DNA of 64,000 nt from Mycobacterium sp. E740. Lineage in GTDB: Bacteria; Actinomycetota; Actinomycetes; Mycobacteriales; Mycobacteriaceae. Below are positions 55,947-64,000 of this stretch, piece by piece; positions within the stretch are counted from its first letter, which is position 1, and the number at the start of each line of letters is the position of its first letter. The stretch lies in the NCBI RefSeq assembly GCF_001672895.1, contig NZ_LZKP01000083.1, forward strand, positions 1 to 64,000. Reading direction: 5' to 3'. Made by a program: the position numbers and the translations under genes. The notes under the pieces are model-generated. The model did not search any database and was not told the DNA's origin. It saw nothing but the letters and a program-made list of their open reading frames with translations.

Positions 55947-56047
55947 CGAACTCGAGACCTCAACGTCGCGCAGACGCACCGTTCGGCGCGCGAACTAATC
56001 ACATCTGTCACATCGACCAACGTTTTGCAGCGAAAAGTCGACTTGAG

Positions 56048-57354
56048 TTCAAGGGGTGGTTGCAACACTTCGTGATTGGAAGTGTTGAGGATGGGTCGTG
56101 CGGCTGAGTTGGTGTCGGTGCAGCGTCGGTTCTGGGAGCTGATTGCTGCGGGGGTTTCTTCGGAGGATGCTGGGGTCGCTGTCGGCGTGGTGGGTACCAC
56201 CGGGTGGCGATGGTTCGCCAGGTTTGGTGGTGTGAATCCACGTCTTGAGAGTGCTCGGGGGTGTCGGCGGCCGCGATTGAGTCACGCTGAGCGTGAGGAG
56301 ATCATGGTCGGCATCGCTGCTGGTGAGTCGATTCGGTCGATGGCTCGTCGGCTAGGGCGCGCTGCGTCGACGATCCTTCGGGAGATCAATAAGAACAGCG
56401 GAGCTGAGCCGGCCCATTCGGGCAGGTATCGGGCCAGGCACCGGTTCGGGGCCCCGTATCGTCGTCACCCCAGGAGCGTGTCGTACTCGGCGCGGCTGGC
56501 TCAACAGCGCAGTGAGGCCCGGGCGCGCCGACCCAAGGCGACCAAATTGAGCCGCTGTGTCGAGCTGCGCGAGCAGGTGCAAGCGTTGTTGATCAAGCGC
56601 TACAGCCCGGCTCAGATCGCCGGGGTGCTGGCGCTGACGTACCCCGACCGCCCGGAGATGCAGATGTCGCATGAAACTCTCTACAAAGAGCTCTACGTGC
56701 AAGGACGCGGCGAGTTACGCCGTGAGCTGACCCGCTGCCTGCGCACCCGACGGACCTTGCGTAAACCGCGCAAACGCACCGGCGCGGCCCCGGCCCGCGG
56801 TCGCATGGTGGGCATGGTCAACATCAGCGAGCGTCCCGCTGAGGCCGACGATCGTGCCGTGCCGGGGCACTGGGAGGGCGATCTGATCATCGGTGCGAAT
56901 CAGGGATCTCAGATCGGCACCCTGGTCGAACGCTCGACCGGTTACGTGCGGCTGCTGCACCTGCCCACCTCACGCACCGCCGATGTCGTCGCCGATGCCA
57001 TGATCGCCGCCATCAGGGAACTACCGTCCACACTGCGGCGCACGGTGACCTGGGACCAGGGCCACGAAATGGCGCAACACGCCCGTATCAGCGTCGACGC
57101 CGGAATCGAAATCTACTTTTGTGACCCCCATTCACCGTGGCAACGGGGCAGCAACGAGAACACCAACGGCCTTCTGCGCCAATATTTCCCGAAGGGCACC
57201 GACCTATCCGTGCACTCCGCCGAATACCTCGCCTACGTCGCCGACGAACTCAACGGACGACCCCGAAAACGCTTCGGCTGGGACAACCCCACCAACCGAC
57301 TCAACCAACTACTGTCAGCCGCAGCAGAAACCACTGTTGCAACCAAACCTTGAA
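56048..57354 (+). mobile_element. IS30-family insertion sequence
   Basis: 1307 bp bounded by inverted repeats: left TTCAAGGGGTGGTTGCAACA (56048-56067) and right, read inward, TTCAAGGTTTGGTTGCAACA ending at 57354, identical at 18 of 20 positions. One intact transposase gene lies inside and its stop codon is part of the right repeat. The flanking bases (GAG left, TCC right) give no clear target duplication. It is inserted between the penicillin-binding lipoprotein and a 22-bp tandem repeat, where M. tuberculosis carries other accessory genes. Confidence 0.9.
56091..57353 (+). CDS. IS30-family transposase
   Basis: 420 aa. The N-terminal helix-turn-helix region includes SSEDAGVAVGVVGTTGWRWFARFGG and a second HTH, AAGESIRSMARRLGRAASTILREI. 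The DDE RNase H-like domain has the first Asp in HWEGDLIIGANQGSQIG, the second in TWDQGHEMAQH and the Glu in SPWQRGSNENTNGLLRQYFPKG, the IS30 hallmark. The start is ATG 56091 after TTGAGG; an in-frame TTG five codons earlier is possible. The frame is uninterrupted and all three acidic residues are present, so the element may be active. Confidence 0.95.
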   Translation: MGRAAELVSVQRRFWELIAAGVSSEDAGVAVGVVGTTGWRWFARFGGVNPRLESARGCRRPRLSHAEREEIMVGIAAGESIRSMARRLGRAASTILREINKNSGAEPAHSGRYRARHRFGAPYRRHPRSVSYSARLAQQRSEARARRPKATKLSRCVELREQVQALLIKRYSPAQIAGVLALTYPDRPEMQMSHETLYKELYVQGRGELRRELTRCLRTRRTLRKPRKRTGAAPARGRMVGMVNISERPAEADDRAVPGHWEGDLIIGANQGSQIGTLVERSTGYVRLLHLPTSRTADVVADAMIAAIRELPSTLRRTVTWDQGHEMAQHARISVDAGIEIYFCDPHSPWQRGSNENTNGLLRQYFPKGTDLSVHSAEYLAYVADELNGRPRKRFGWDNPTNRLNQLLSAAAETTVATKP

Positions 57355-57383
57355 TCCACCCGAGAAGGGGTCTGCGGAATGTC

Positions 57384-57493
57384 GATCGGTGTGACGCCGG
57401 TGGTCGATCGGTGTGACGCCGGTGGTCGATCGGTGTGACGCCGGGGGCCGATCGGTGTGACGCCGGTGGTCGATCGGTGTGACGCCGGGGGCC
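57384..57493. repeat. 22-bp tandem repeat, five copies
   Basis: Five head-to-tail copies of GATCGGTGTGACGCCGGTGG plus TC. Copies 3 and 5 carry the variant GGGGCC in place of GTGGTC. The array lies 29 bp past the IS30 right end and ends 6 bp before the stop codon of the convergent GNAT gene. A 22-bp unit is not a multiple of three and no gene reads through it. Likely a variable-number tandem repeat. Confidence 0.9.
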
Positions 57494-57499
57494 GAGGCG

Positions 57500-58159
57500 T
57501 TACGAGCCGGCGGCAGGCGCCCGAACCACCAACGGCACCGCCGGGAAGTACGCGGCCATCTCCGAGCGCGACTTGCGCAACGCGGCCGTGCCGTACCCCT
57601 GCTTGCGGTAGTCCGGGTGAATCCAGATCCGCACATTCACCTCGCCGGCGACCAGGTCGCCGAAGACCATGCCCACCTTCTCGGCGCCCTGCATCGCCAC
57701 CAGCCAGGCGGCCTCCTCGGCGTCGACGCGTCGCAGCCCGGCGCGGATCTCGTCGTCGAGGTCGCCCGCCGGCGCCCGTGAACCGTCGCCCGCTTCGCGC
57801 ACGTCCTGGGTGCGCGCGGCGAAGATGTCGCGGTCGGCCTCGGCGAGGAACGGTCGGAGCAGCATGCTGTCGGCCGTGGGCACCGGCTCGCCCATGGTGA
57901 AGCTCAGCTGGTTGTTGAGGTCTTCGAGTTCGGCGGCGATGCGCCGCCGCGACACCTTGGTCAGCCGGTCGAACGACAACCGCAGCACCGCTTCAGCCGC
58001 CATCTCCGACGAGCCGAGCATGCCCGCGATCGCCTCGATGGCCGCGTCGTAGTCCTCGGAATCGACGATGACATCGAGCAGTTCGTGTCGTCGCTCGAGT
58101 GCGCGCACCATCGTGTCGGCGATCTCTCTGCGCGTGATTGTGCGGTCGTCGTCAGCCAT
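57500..58159 (-). CDS. GNAT acetyltransferase with GyrA-like N-terminal coiled coil
   Basis: 219 aa in two parts. Residues about 10-88 (ADTMVRALERRHELLDVIVD, AIAGMLGSSEMAAEAVLRLS, FDRLTKVSRRRIAAELEDL) follow the pattern of the C-gate coiled-coil stretch of DNA gyrase subunit A. Residues about 145-219 are a GNAT half with VRIWIHPDYRKQGYGTAALRKS. The middle links them. Such fusions are hypothetical proteins in actinobacteria; the substrate is unknown. The start is ATG 58159, 6 nt after TACGCT. It is in line behind the DUF4081 GNAT gene. Confidence 0.7.
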   Translation of the reverse strand: MADDDRTITRREIADTMVRALERRHELLDVIVDSEDYDAAIEAIAGMLGSSEMAAEAVLRLSFDRLTKVSRRRIAAELEDLNNQLSFTMGEPVPTADSMLLRPFLAEADRDIFAARTQDVREAGDGSRAPAGDLDDEIRAGLRRVDAEEAAWLVAMQGAEKVGMVFGDLVAGEVNVRIWIHPDYRKQGYGTAALRKSRSEMAAYFPAVPLVVRAPAAGS

Positions 58160-58165
58160 GACGTG

Positions 58166-58171
58166 AGCGTA
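58166..58171 (-). promoter_or_regulatory. Leaderless -10 element for the GyrA-like/GNAT gene
   Basis: TACGCT on the minus strand ends 6 nt before ATG 58159, within the 35-bp gap to the upstream gene. Confidence 0.4.
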
Positions 58172-58194
58172 GGTCAGGGACGCCGTCAGAACTG

Positions 58195-59049
58195 TCAGTC
58201 GAGCAGAACGGTTGCGAACGTTCCCACCTGTTGGAAGCCGACGCGGTCGTAGGTGGCCCGGGCGACGGTGTTGAAATCGTTGACGTACAGGCTCGCGGTG
58301 CGGCCCGACCGCACCACGGCCGACGCCAGCGTCGCGGTACCCGCCGTGCCCAGGCCGTGTCCGCGCCAGTCGGGATGAACCCACACTCCCTGGATCTGGC
58401 CGACGGTCGGCGACTGTGAGCCGACCTCTGCTTTGAACACCACTTCGCCGCGCTCGAAGCGTGCCCAGGCGCGACCCGCCGCGATCAGCCCGGCGACCCG
58501 GCGCCGGTAACCGCGACCGCCGTCGCCGAGCCGCGGGTCGATGCCGACCTCGCCGATGAACATGTCGATCGAGGCGACGAGGTAGGCGTCGAGTTCGTCG
58601 GCCCTGACCTGGCGCACACCGGGATCGACCGCGCACCGCGGCGGCGTGCTCAGCGCCATCAACGGCTGCTGCTCGCGCACGTCGCGGGCGGCGCCCCAGG
58701 CCCGCTCGAGCCGGCGCCACATCGGCAGCACCAGCTCGGCCCGCCCGACCAGCGACGAGCAGCGCCGCGCGGTGCTCATCGCCTTCTCGGCGAACGCGGT
58801 CAGGTCAATCGCCGCACCGCGCAACGGAATCAGGTTCGCGCCGGCGTAACACAGCGATTCGGTGGGCCGGCGTCGCGTCCAGAGCTCACCGCCGATCGCC
58901 GACGGCTCCGCGCCGTGTTCTGCGACCCGGCACGCGACCATGCAGGAGCCGACCGGATCCTCGTCGAGGACCCGCATCACCGCTCCGACGTCGCGCACCA
59001 CGGACACCCGTCGTTCGTCGACGTGACGAAACAGCGGCGGAGCCGACAT
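58195..59049 (-). CDS. DUF4081 plus GNAT acetyltransferase (Rv2867c-like)
   Basis: 284 aa. The N-terminal DUF4081 half (about 15-130) includes VLDEDPVGSCMVACRVAEHG and LCYAGANLIPLRG. The C-terminal GNAT has IQGVWVHPDWRGHGLGTAGTATLASAVV (acetyl-CoA loop) and ASLYVNDFNTVARATYDRVGFQQVG. The substrate is unknown. The gene is next to ispG, as in M. tuberculosis. The start is ATG 59049 with AAAGAG seven to eight bases upstream. Confidence 0.85.
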   Translation of the reverse strand: MSAPPLFRHVDERRVSVVRDVGAVMRVLDEDPVGSCMVACRVAEHGAEPSAIGGELWTRRRPTESLCYAGANLIPLRGAAIDLTAFAEKAMSTARRCSSLVGRAELVLPMWRRLERAWGAARDVREQQPLMALSTPPRCAVDPGVRQVRADELDAYLVASIDMFIGEVGIDPRLGDGGRGYRRRVAGLIAAGRAWARFERGEVVFKAEVGSQSPTVGQIQGVWVHPDWRGHGLGTAGTATLASAVVRSGRTASLYVNDFNTVARATYDRVGFQQVGTFATVLLD

Positions 59050-59095
59050 GGGAACTCTTTCTAACCGACGCCGAGAGCAGTGTGCGGAATCACTC

Positions 59096-60259
59096 TCAGC
59101 TTACGGTCACGACCGGCGAACCGTTCGCATCTTCTTGGCCCATTTCGCCGGCCAGCCGCATCGCCTCTTCGATCAACGTCTCGACGATCTGCGCCTCGGG
59201 CACCGTCTTGATCACTTCACCCTTGACGAAGATCTGGCCCTTGCCGTTGCCGGACGCCACACCGAGATCGGCTTCCCGGGCTTCACCCGGACCGTTGACG
59301 ACGCAACCCATCACCGCGACGCGCAGCGGAACCTCCATGCCCTCCAGTCCGGCACTGACTTCGTTGGCCAGCGTGTAGACGTCGACCTGCGCGCGGCCGC
59401 AGGACGGGCAGGACACGATCTCCAGCGACCGGGGCCGCAGGTTCAGTGACTCGAGGATCTGGTTGCCGACCTTGACCTCTTCGGCCGGCGGCGCGGACAG
59501 CGACACCCGGATGGTGTCGCCGATGCCCTTCGACAGCAGCGCCCCGAACGCGACAGCGGACTTGATCGTCCCCTGGAAGGCGGGACCCGCCTCGGTGACG
59601 CCGAGGTGCAGCGGATAGTCGCACTGCGCCGCGAGTTGTTCGTAGGCCGCGACCATCACCACGGGATCGTTGTGCTTGACGCTGATCTTGATGTCGCCGA
59701 AGCCGTGCTCCTCGAACAGCGAGGCCTCCCACAGCGCGGACTCGACCAGCGCCTCGGGGGTGGCCTTGCCGTACTTCTGCATGAACCGCTTGTCCAGCGA
59801 TCCGGCGTTGACGCCGATGCGGATCGGGATGCCCGCGGCGCCGGCGGCCTTGGCGACCTCACCGACGCGGCCGTCGAATTCCTTGATGTTGCCGGGGTTG
59901 ACGCGCACGGCGGCGCACCCCGCGTCAATCGCGGCGAAGATGTACTTCGGCTGGAAGTGGATGTCGGCGATCACCGGGATCTGGCTGTGCCGGGCGATCT
60001 CGGCCAGCGCGTCGGCGTCCTCCTGGCGCGGGCACGCCACCCGCACGATGTCGCAGCCGGACGCGGTCAACTCGGCGATCTGCTGCAGCGTGCTGTTGAC
60101 GTCGTGGGTCTTGGTGGTGCACATCGACTGCACCGCGATGGGGTGGTCGCTGCCGATGCCGACATTGCCGACCATCAACTGGCGGGTCTTGCGGCGGGGC
60201 GCCAGGACCGGCGCGGGAGGCGCCGGCATTCCCAGCCCTATCTGTTGGCCGGTGGCCAT
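59096..60259 (-). CDS. ispG: 4-hydroxy-3-methylbut-2-enyl diphosphate synthase IspG
   Basis: MEP pathway enzyme converting ME-cPP to HMBPP with an Fe-S cluster. 387 aa. A TIM-barrel part ([52 protein letters not shown]) is followed by a [4Fe-4S] domain with Cys in [12 protein letters not shown] and [14 protein letters not shown]. It matches Rv2868c (gcpE). ATG 60259 is preceded by GGAG. It forms a unit with rip1 and dxr, ahead of the GNAT gene. Confidence 0.97.
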   Translation of the reverse strand: MATGQQIGLGMPAPPAPVLAPRRKTRQLMVGNVGIGSDHPIAVQSMCTTKTHDVNSTLQQIAELTASGCDIVRVACPRQEDADALAEIARHSQIPVIADIHFQPKYIFAAIDAGCAAVRVNPGNIKEFDGRVGEVAKAAGAAGIPIRIGVNAGSLDKRFMQKYGKATPEALVESALWEASLFEEHGFGDIKISVKHNDPVVMVAAYEQLAAQCDYPLHLGVTEAGPAFQGTIKSAVAFGALLSKGIGDTIRVSLSAPPAEEVKVGNQILESLNLRPRSLEIVSCPSCGRAQVDVYTLANEVSAGLEGMEVPLRVAVMGCVVNGPGEAREADLGVASGNGKGQIFVKGEVIKTVPEAQIVETLIEEAMRLAGEMGQEDANGSPVVTVS

Positions 60260-60268
60260 CTGTCTCTC

Positions 60269-61492
60269 CTACTGGAAGATTCGGATCGGGTTGACGAAGT
60301 CGGCGGTGACGGTCAACAGCATGTAGCCGGTCACGAGGACCAGGATCACGTACGTGGCGGGCATCAGCTTGAGGTAGTTGACAGGGCCCGCGGCCACCAT
60401 GCCGCGCGCCGAGCGGATCATGTTGCGGACCTTCTCGTAGCACGCGATCGCGATGTGGCCGCCGTCGAAAGGCAGCAGCGGCACCAGGTTGATCGCGCCG
60501 AGCACGAAGTTCAGCTGGGCCAGGAAGAACCAGAACGCCACCCAGAGCCCCTGGTCGACCGCGTCGCCGCCGATGATGCTGGCACCGACCACGCTGATCG
60601 GGGTCTCGGGGTCGCGCTCGCCTCCCCCGATCGAGCGCACCAGCGCACCCATCTTGGTGGGGAGCTTGGCCAGCGACTTGCCGATCTCCACGGCGAGGTC
60701 CCCGGTGAACGCGAACGTCGCCGGCGCCGCCGACAGCGCGTTGTACTGCGTGGGCCCGAACTGCGCCGCGGTGATGCCCACGGTGCCGACCGGCGCCGGT
60801 TCGGCGGTGTCGCCCTTGGCGACCCAGCGCTGGGCGGGAACGACGTCGACGACCGTGGTGAACTCGTCGTCGCCGCGCTGCACGGTGAACGGGGTCGGGC
60901 CGTCGAGCCGGCGGACGGCGGTGACCATCTCCTCGAAGGTGGCCACCGGTGCGTCGCCCACCTTGACCACGGTGTCGCCGGGCTCGATACCCGCCGCGGC
61001 TGCCGGCGAAGGTGCGAGGCAGTCGCCGAGCTGGCCCTTGCTGACTTCGGCTTTCACACAGGACGTCTCGCCGACGACCGCTGTGGTCGGCGCGTGCAGG
61101 TTGGGCAATCCCCAGACGACCGCGATGCCGTAGATCAGCACCAGGCCGATGACGAAGTTCATGCCGGGACCGGCGGCCAGCACCGCGGTCCGCTTCCAGG
61201 TCTTCTGCTTGTACATCGCGCGCTCGCGCTCTTCGGGGGCGAGTTCCTCGACCGCGGTCATGCCCGCGATGTCGCAGAAGCCGCCGAGCGGTATCGCCTT
61301 GACGCCGTACTCGGTCCGGTCGCCGAGCTTGTTGGTGCGCCACGTGGACCACAGGGTTGGCCCGAAGCCGACGAAGTAGCGGCGCACCTTCATGCCGGTG
61401 GCCCGCGCGGCCCACATGTGGCCGCATTCGTGCAGGGCCACCGAGACCAGGATGGCCAGCGCGAACAACGCGACACCGATGAACCACATCAT
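60269..61492 (-). CDS. rip1: Site-2 intramembrane metalloprotease Rip1
   Basis: 407-aa M50 protease that cleaves membrane anti-sigma factors (SigK, SigL and SigM in M. tuberculosis). Zinc motif HECGH at 21-25 in the first span; a PDZ domain at about 190-270 ([16 protein letters not shown]); the second zinc part FDGGHIA near residue 341 in [10 protein letters not shown]. Four spans. It matches Rv2869c. It starts at ATG 61492, overlapping dxr by 4 bp. Rip1 acts in SigK control, and a SigK-like promoter lies ahead of the fasciclin gene 1.3 kb away. Confidence 0.95.
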   Translation of the reverse strand: MMWFIGVALFALAILVSVALHECGHMWAARATGMKVRRYFVGFGPTLWSTWRTNKLGDRTEYGVKAIPLGGFCDIAGMTAVEELAPEERERAMYKQKTWKRTAVLAAGPGMNFVIGLVLIYGIAVVWGLPNLHAPTTAVVGETSCVKAEVSKGQLGDCLAPSPAAAAGIEPGDTVVKVGDAPVATFEEMVTAVRRLDGPTPFTVQRGDDEFTTVVDVVPAQRWVAKGDTAEPAPVGTVGITAAQFGPTQYNALSAAPATFAFTGDLAVEIGKSLAKLPTKMGALVRSIGGGERDPETPISVVGASIIGGDAVDQGLWVAFWFFLAQLNFVLGAINLVPLLPFDGGHIAIACYEKVRNMIRSARGMVAAGPVNYLKLMPATYVILVLVTGYMLLTVTADFVNPIRIFQ

Positions 61493-62685
61493 TTCGTGGT
61501 GATTACCTCCCGCTCGACCGCACGCGAGGCGCGGTCACGCGCCCACTGCTGGGCGTCAAGTACGTCATCCACGGTAGCTGGTTGCGCGGCCCACTGGTCG
61601 GCAGCGCGCAGCACCTCGGCGACGGTGCGCACGATCGCCGGGAACCGGATGCGCCCGTCGAGGAACGCCGCTGCGGCCTCCTCGTTGGCTGCGTTGTAGA
61701 CGGCGGTCATGCAGCCGCCCGTCTCGCCCGCCCGGCGGGCCAGCGCCACCGCCGGGAACACGTCGTCGTCGAGCGGTTCGAAGTCCCAGGTGGAAGCGGT
61801 GGAGAAATCACAGGAGAGCGCGGCCGCGGGAACCCGTTGCGGCCAGCCCAGCGCCAGCGCGATCGGCAGCCGCATATCCGGTGGGCTGGCCTGCGCCAGC
61901 GTCGAACCGTCGGTGAACGTGACCATCGAGTGCACGATCGACTGCGGGTGCACGACGACCTCGATGCGGTCGTAGGGCACCCCGAACAGCAGGTGGGTCT
62001 CGATCAGCTCGAGCCCCTTGTTGACCAGTGACGCCGAGTTCAGGGTATTCATCGGCCCCATCGACCAGGTGGGATGGGCGCCGGCCTGTTCGGGGGTGAC
62101 CGACTCCAGCTGCTCTGCGGTCCAACCGCGGAACGGGCCGCCGGACGCGGTCAGCACGATCTTGGCGACCTCGTCGGCGGCGCCTCCCCGCAGGCACTGC
62201 GCCATCGCGGAGTGTTCGGAATCGACGGGCACGATCTGGCCCGGCTGGGCCGCTTTGAGCACCAGCGGACCGCCGGCGACGAGCGACTCCTTGTTGGCCA
62301 GCGCGAGGCGCGCACCGGTCGCCAGCGCGGCGAGCGTCGGCTTGAGTCCCAGGGCGCCGACGAGCGCGTTGAGCACGACGTCGGCCTCGGTGTTCTCGAC
62401 CAGTTGAGTGACGGCGTCCGGGCCGGAGTAGGTGACGTCCCCGACGCGAGCGGCGGCGCGTTCGTCGGCGACGGCGAGGTTGGTCACCCCGGTGGCGGCG
62501 CGCTGCCGGGCCAGCAGCCCGGGGTTGCCGCCGCCGGCCGCCAAGCCGACGACCTCGAAGCGGTCGGGGTTGGCACCGATGACCTCCAGCGCCTGCGTTC
62601 CGATCGATCCGGTGCTGCCCAGGATCAACACGCGGCGCCGGGCTGACCCCCCGTCGCTGCGGTCGGGGCAGGCGGAAACACTCAC
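61489..62685 (-). CDS. dxr: 1-deoxy-D-xylulose 5-phosphate reductoisomerase
   Basis: Second MEP-pathway enzyme, NADPH- and metal-dependent, fosmidomycin target. 398 aa. NADPH motif [16 protein letters not shown] (21-36), [36 protein letters not shown] and [26 protein letters not shown] metal/substrate segment (here [19 protein letters not shown]). It matches Rv2870c. The GTG at 62685 is used; an alternative start within the first 20 residues cannot be excluded because the N-terminus is variable. Confidence 0.96.
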   Translation of the reverse strand: MSVSACPDRSDGGSARRRVLILGSTGSIGTQALEVIGANPDRFEVVGLAAGGGNPGLLARQRAATGVTNLAVADERAAARVGDVTYSGPDAVTQLVENTEADVVLNALVGALGLKPTLAALATGARLALANKESLVAGGPLVLKAAQPGQIVPVDSEHSAMAQCLRGGAADEVAKIVLTASGGPFRGWTAEQLESVTPEQAGAHPTWSMGPMNTLNSASLVNKGLELIETHLLFGVPYDRIEVVVHPQSIVHSMVTFTDGSTLAQASPPDMRLPIALALGWPQRVPAAALSCDFSTASTWDFEPLDDDVFPAVALARRAGETGGCMTAVYNAANEEAAAAFLDGRIRFPAIVRTVAEVLRAADQWAAQPATVDDVLDAQQWARDRASRAVEREVITTK

Positions 62686-62755
62686 CGAACCATTGTGCCG
62701 CCTGGCACCGCGCGCTCTCGGCCGCGCTGCATGTGTGACGCGAATGTGACGCGTT

Positions 62756-62782
62756 TCATCCGCGCGGGCCCGCGTTCCGAAT
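62756..62782 (+). promoter_or_regulatory. SigK-like promoter of the MPT83-like gene
   Basis: TCATCC (62756-62761), 15 bp, then CCGAAT (62777-62782). The published M. tuberculosis SigK promoters of mpt83 and mpt70 use CCATCC and CCGAAT. The -10 matches fully and the -35 at five of six. It is 60 nt upstream of the start codon. Confidence 0.6.
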
Positions 62783-62842
62783 CCCCGATGTCACAGCAGA
62801 CGGGGCGGGCACCGGCCCGCCGACGAAAGGGATGAGGAAGCG

Positions 62843-63514
62843 ATGAACACAGTTCACCGGAAGGCAGTTGCAGCGGCGGGCCTCGCCGCGGTGGCCATGT
62901 TCGGTGGGGCGGCATGTTCCAACGGCGATTCGAACGATGCATCGGCGTCCAGCACGTCGGCTGCCACCAGCACCACGTCCGCCGCGCCGGCCACGTCCGC
63001 GATGGCCGATCCGGCCGCCAACCTCGTCGGGTCCGGCTGCGCCGCCTACGCCGAACAGGTGCCCAGCGGGCCCGGCTCGGTGGCCGGTATGGCGCAGGAC
63101 CCGGTAGCCGTTGCGGCGTCGAACAATCCGATGCTCAAGACGCTGACCCAGGCGCTGTCCGGAAAGCTCAACCCCCAGGTGAACCTGGTCGACACGCTCA
63201 ACAGCGGCCAGTTCACGGTCTTCGCCCCGACCGACGATGCGTTCGCCAAGATCGACCCGGCCACGATCGAGAAGCTCAAGACCGACGCACCGCTGCTCAA
63301 GAGCATCCTGACCTACCACGTGGTCCCCGGCCAGGCCACTCCGGCGCAGGTGGCCGGAAGCCACAAGACGGTGCAGGGCGCCGACGTCAAGGTCACCGGC
63401 CAGGGCGCTGACCTCAAGGTCAACGACGCCGGACTGGTCTGCGGCGGCGTGAAGACCGCCAACGCGACCGTGTACATGATCGACACGGTGCTGATGCCCC
63501 CGGCCGGCTCCTAA
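62843..63514 (+). CDS. mpt83: Fasciclin-domain lipoprotein, MPT83-like
   Basis: 223 aa. Signal peptide with lipobox GGAAC, Cys25; a Ser/Thr/Ala-rich linker (26-55); fasciclin domain about 85-220 with [20 protein letters not shown], the FAS1 H1-type box [26 protein letters not shown] and [14 protein letters not shown] surface adhesion or binding role is known for the family. A GAGGAAG ribosome-binding site precedes ATG 62843. The order fasciclin gene then dipZ is as in Rv2873-Rv2874; a second fasciclin gene (mpt70) may lie beyond the window. Confidence 0.92.
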   Translation: MNTVHRKAVAAAGLAAVAMFGGAACSNGDSNDASASSTSAATSTTSAAPATSAMADPAANLVGSGCAAYAEQVPSGPGSVAGMAQDPVAVAASNNPMLKTLTQALSGKLNPQVNLVDTLNSGQFTVFAPTDDAFAKIDPATIEKLKTDAPLLKSILTYHVVPGQATPAQVAGSHKTVQGADVKVTGQGADLKVNDAGLVCGGVKTANATVYMIDTVLMPPAGS

Positions 63515-63537
63515 CCGCCCGGCAAGGCCCCCCGACC

Positions 63538-63587
63538 GGCGAGCTGACGCGCAATCACCTCCACAACCGATTTCGCGTCAGCTCGCC
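63538..63587. repeat. 14-bp inverted repeat between mpt83 and dipZ
   Basis: GGCGAGCTGACGCG (63538-63551) pairs perfectly with CGCGTCAGCTCGCC (63574-63587), loop 22 nt. Without a U tract it may attenuate transcription from mpt83 into dipZ, or stabilise the mpt83 mRNA end. Confidence 0.65.
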
Positions 63588-63619
63588 CATCGGCATAGTC
63601 GTACTTTCCAAGGACCGCC

Positions 63620-64000
63620 ATGTTCGAGCTCATCCTCATCGGCTTCCTCGGCGGACTGATCACCGGCATCTCGCCGTGCATCCTGCCGGTGCTGCCGGTG
63701 ATCTTCTTCTCCGGAACCCAAGGCGCCCGGCGCGATTCGGCCACCGCGGCCGGAGCGGTAGCAGTCGCCGAGAAGAAGCCGTCGCTGGTGGAGTCGCTGC
63801 GGCCCTATCTGGTCATCGCCGGGCTGGTGACGAGCTTCTCGGTGGTGACGCTGATCGGCTCGACGGCGCTGTCGCTGCTTAAGCTGCCGCAGGACACCAT
63901 CCGATCGGTCGCGCTGGTCGCGCTGGTGGTGATCGGAATGGGGTTGATCTTCCCGAGATTCGAAGCGCTGCTGAAGAAGCCGTTCGCCAGGCTGCCGCAG
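63620..64000 (+). CDS. dipZ: DipZ/CcdA-like thiol-disulfide transport protein, N-terminal part
   Basis: The first 127 residues; the gene runs off the right edge. The CcdA-type membrane domain starts [20 protein letters not shown] with [16 protein letters not shown], where the Cys is the redox residue and the prolines kink the helix. Spans follow at about 63-87 and 93-112. The ortholog (Rv2874) fuses CcdA to a thioredoxin-like and carbohydrate-binding-like domain and moves reducing power across the membrane. The ATG at 63620 has AAGGA five bases upstream. It is 105 bp after mpt83. Confidence 0.93.
   Translation, partial: MFELILIGFLGGLITGISPCILPVLPVIFFSGTQGARRDSATAAGAVAVAEKKPSLVESLRPYLVIAGLVTSFSVVTLIGSTALSLLKLPQDTIRSVALVALVVIGMGLIFPRFEALLKKPFARLPQ

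Noticed and set aside
57384..57493. CRISPR array
   Set aside because: The 22-bp units are directly adjacent without spacers and no cas gene is present; it is a tandem repeat.

Overview
The window is GC-rich actinobacterial DNA. Its gene order closely follows the Mycobacterium tuberculosis interval from ald (Rv2780) to dipZ (Rv2874). A chromosomal class A beta-lactamase between ald and pepR, a CbiMNQO metal importer, an asnO-ngg osmolyte pair and an IS30-type insertion all differ from M. tuberculosis. Together they point to a fast-growing environmental Mycobacterium (Mycolicibacterium), with M. smegmatis as the nearest well-known model. This assignment rests on remembered gene order and protein sequence, not on a database search.

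Layout. Positions 1-7.4 kb hold the ald tail, bla, pepR-gpsI, rpsO, ribF and mntR. Positions 7.4-15 kb hold a DUF6632 membrane protein, the pptH-pptT-truB operon, a DUF3558-like exported protein, a CocE-type hydrolase, a DUF1802/DUF2277 pair, echA16 and a methyltransferase flanked by inverted copies of a small repeat. Positions 15.1-22.8 kb are the translation/transcription operon dinF-nrnA-rbfA-infB-ylxR-nusA-rimP. Next come a Tat lipoprotein/ferritin-like pair, proS, two tandem EfpA-type drug transporters and a cobalamin/siroheme run (mqo, GNAT, chelatase, cobO, cobB, cysG; 28.9-36.2 kb). Positions 36.3-41.7 kb hold an alpha/beta hydrolase, mycothione reductase, and cbiMNQO with its own ArsR-type regulator. 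Positions 41.7-46 kb are a Puu-like cluster (SDR, aldC, C26 amidotransferase, glnA4). Positions 46.1-49.7 kb are asnO-ngg, predicted to make N-acetylglutaminylglutamine amide. The rest holds a degenerate alpha/beta hydrolase, a lipoprotein, cobQ, mapB, a DUF1707 protein, a penicillin-binding lipoprotein, the IS30 element, a 22-bp tandem repeat, two GNAT proteins, ispG-rip1-dxr, an MPT83-like fasciclin lipoprotein and the start of dipZ.

Links between genes. Cobalt uptake (cbiMNQO), a candidate metal chelatase and cobO, cobB and cobQ are spread over 20 kb and together serve vitamin B12 synthesis. PptT and PptH add and remove the same 4'-phosphopantetheine group and share an operon. BlaC-type beta-lactamase and the penicillin-binding lipoprotein both concern peptidoglycan and beta-lactams. 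ispG and dxr are MEP-pathway enzymes with the Rip1 protease between them.

Regulation. Nineteen genes have a TANNNT hexamer ending 6-8 nt before an ATG or GTG, which is the signature of mycobacterial leaderless transcripts, and this fixed many start codons. No tRNA, rRNA, CRISPR array or riboswitch was recognised. No gene-free stretch exceeds 300 bases; the longest (4913-5199) holds two hairpins.
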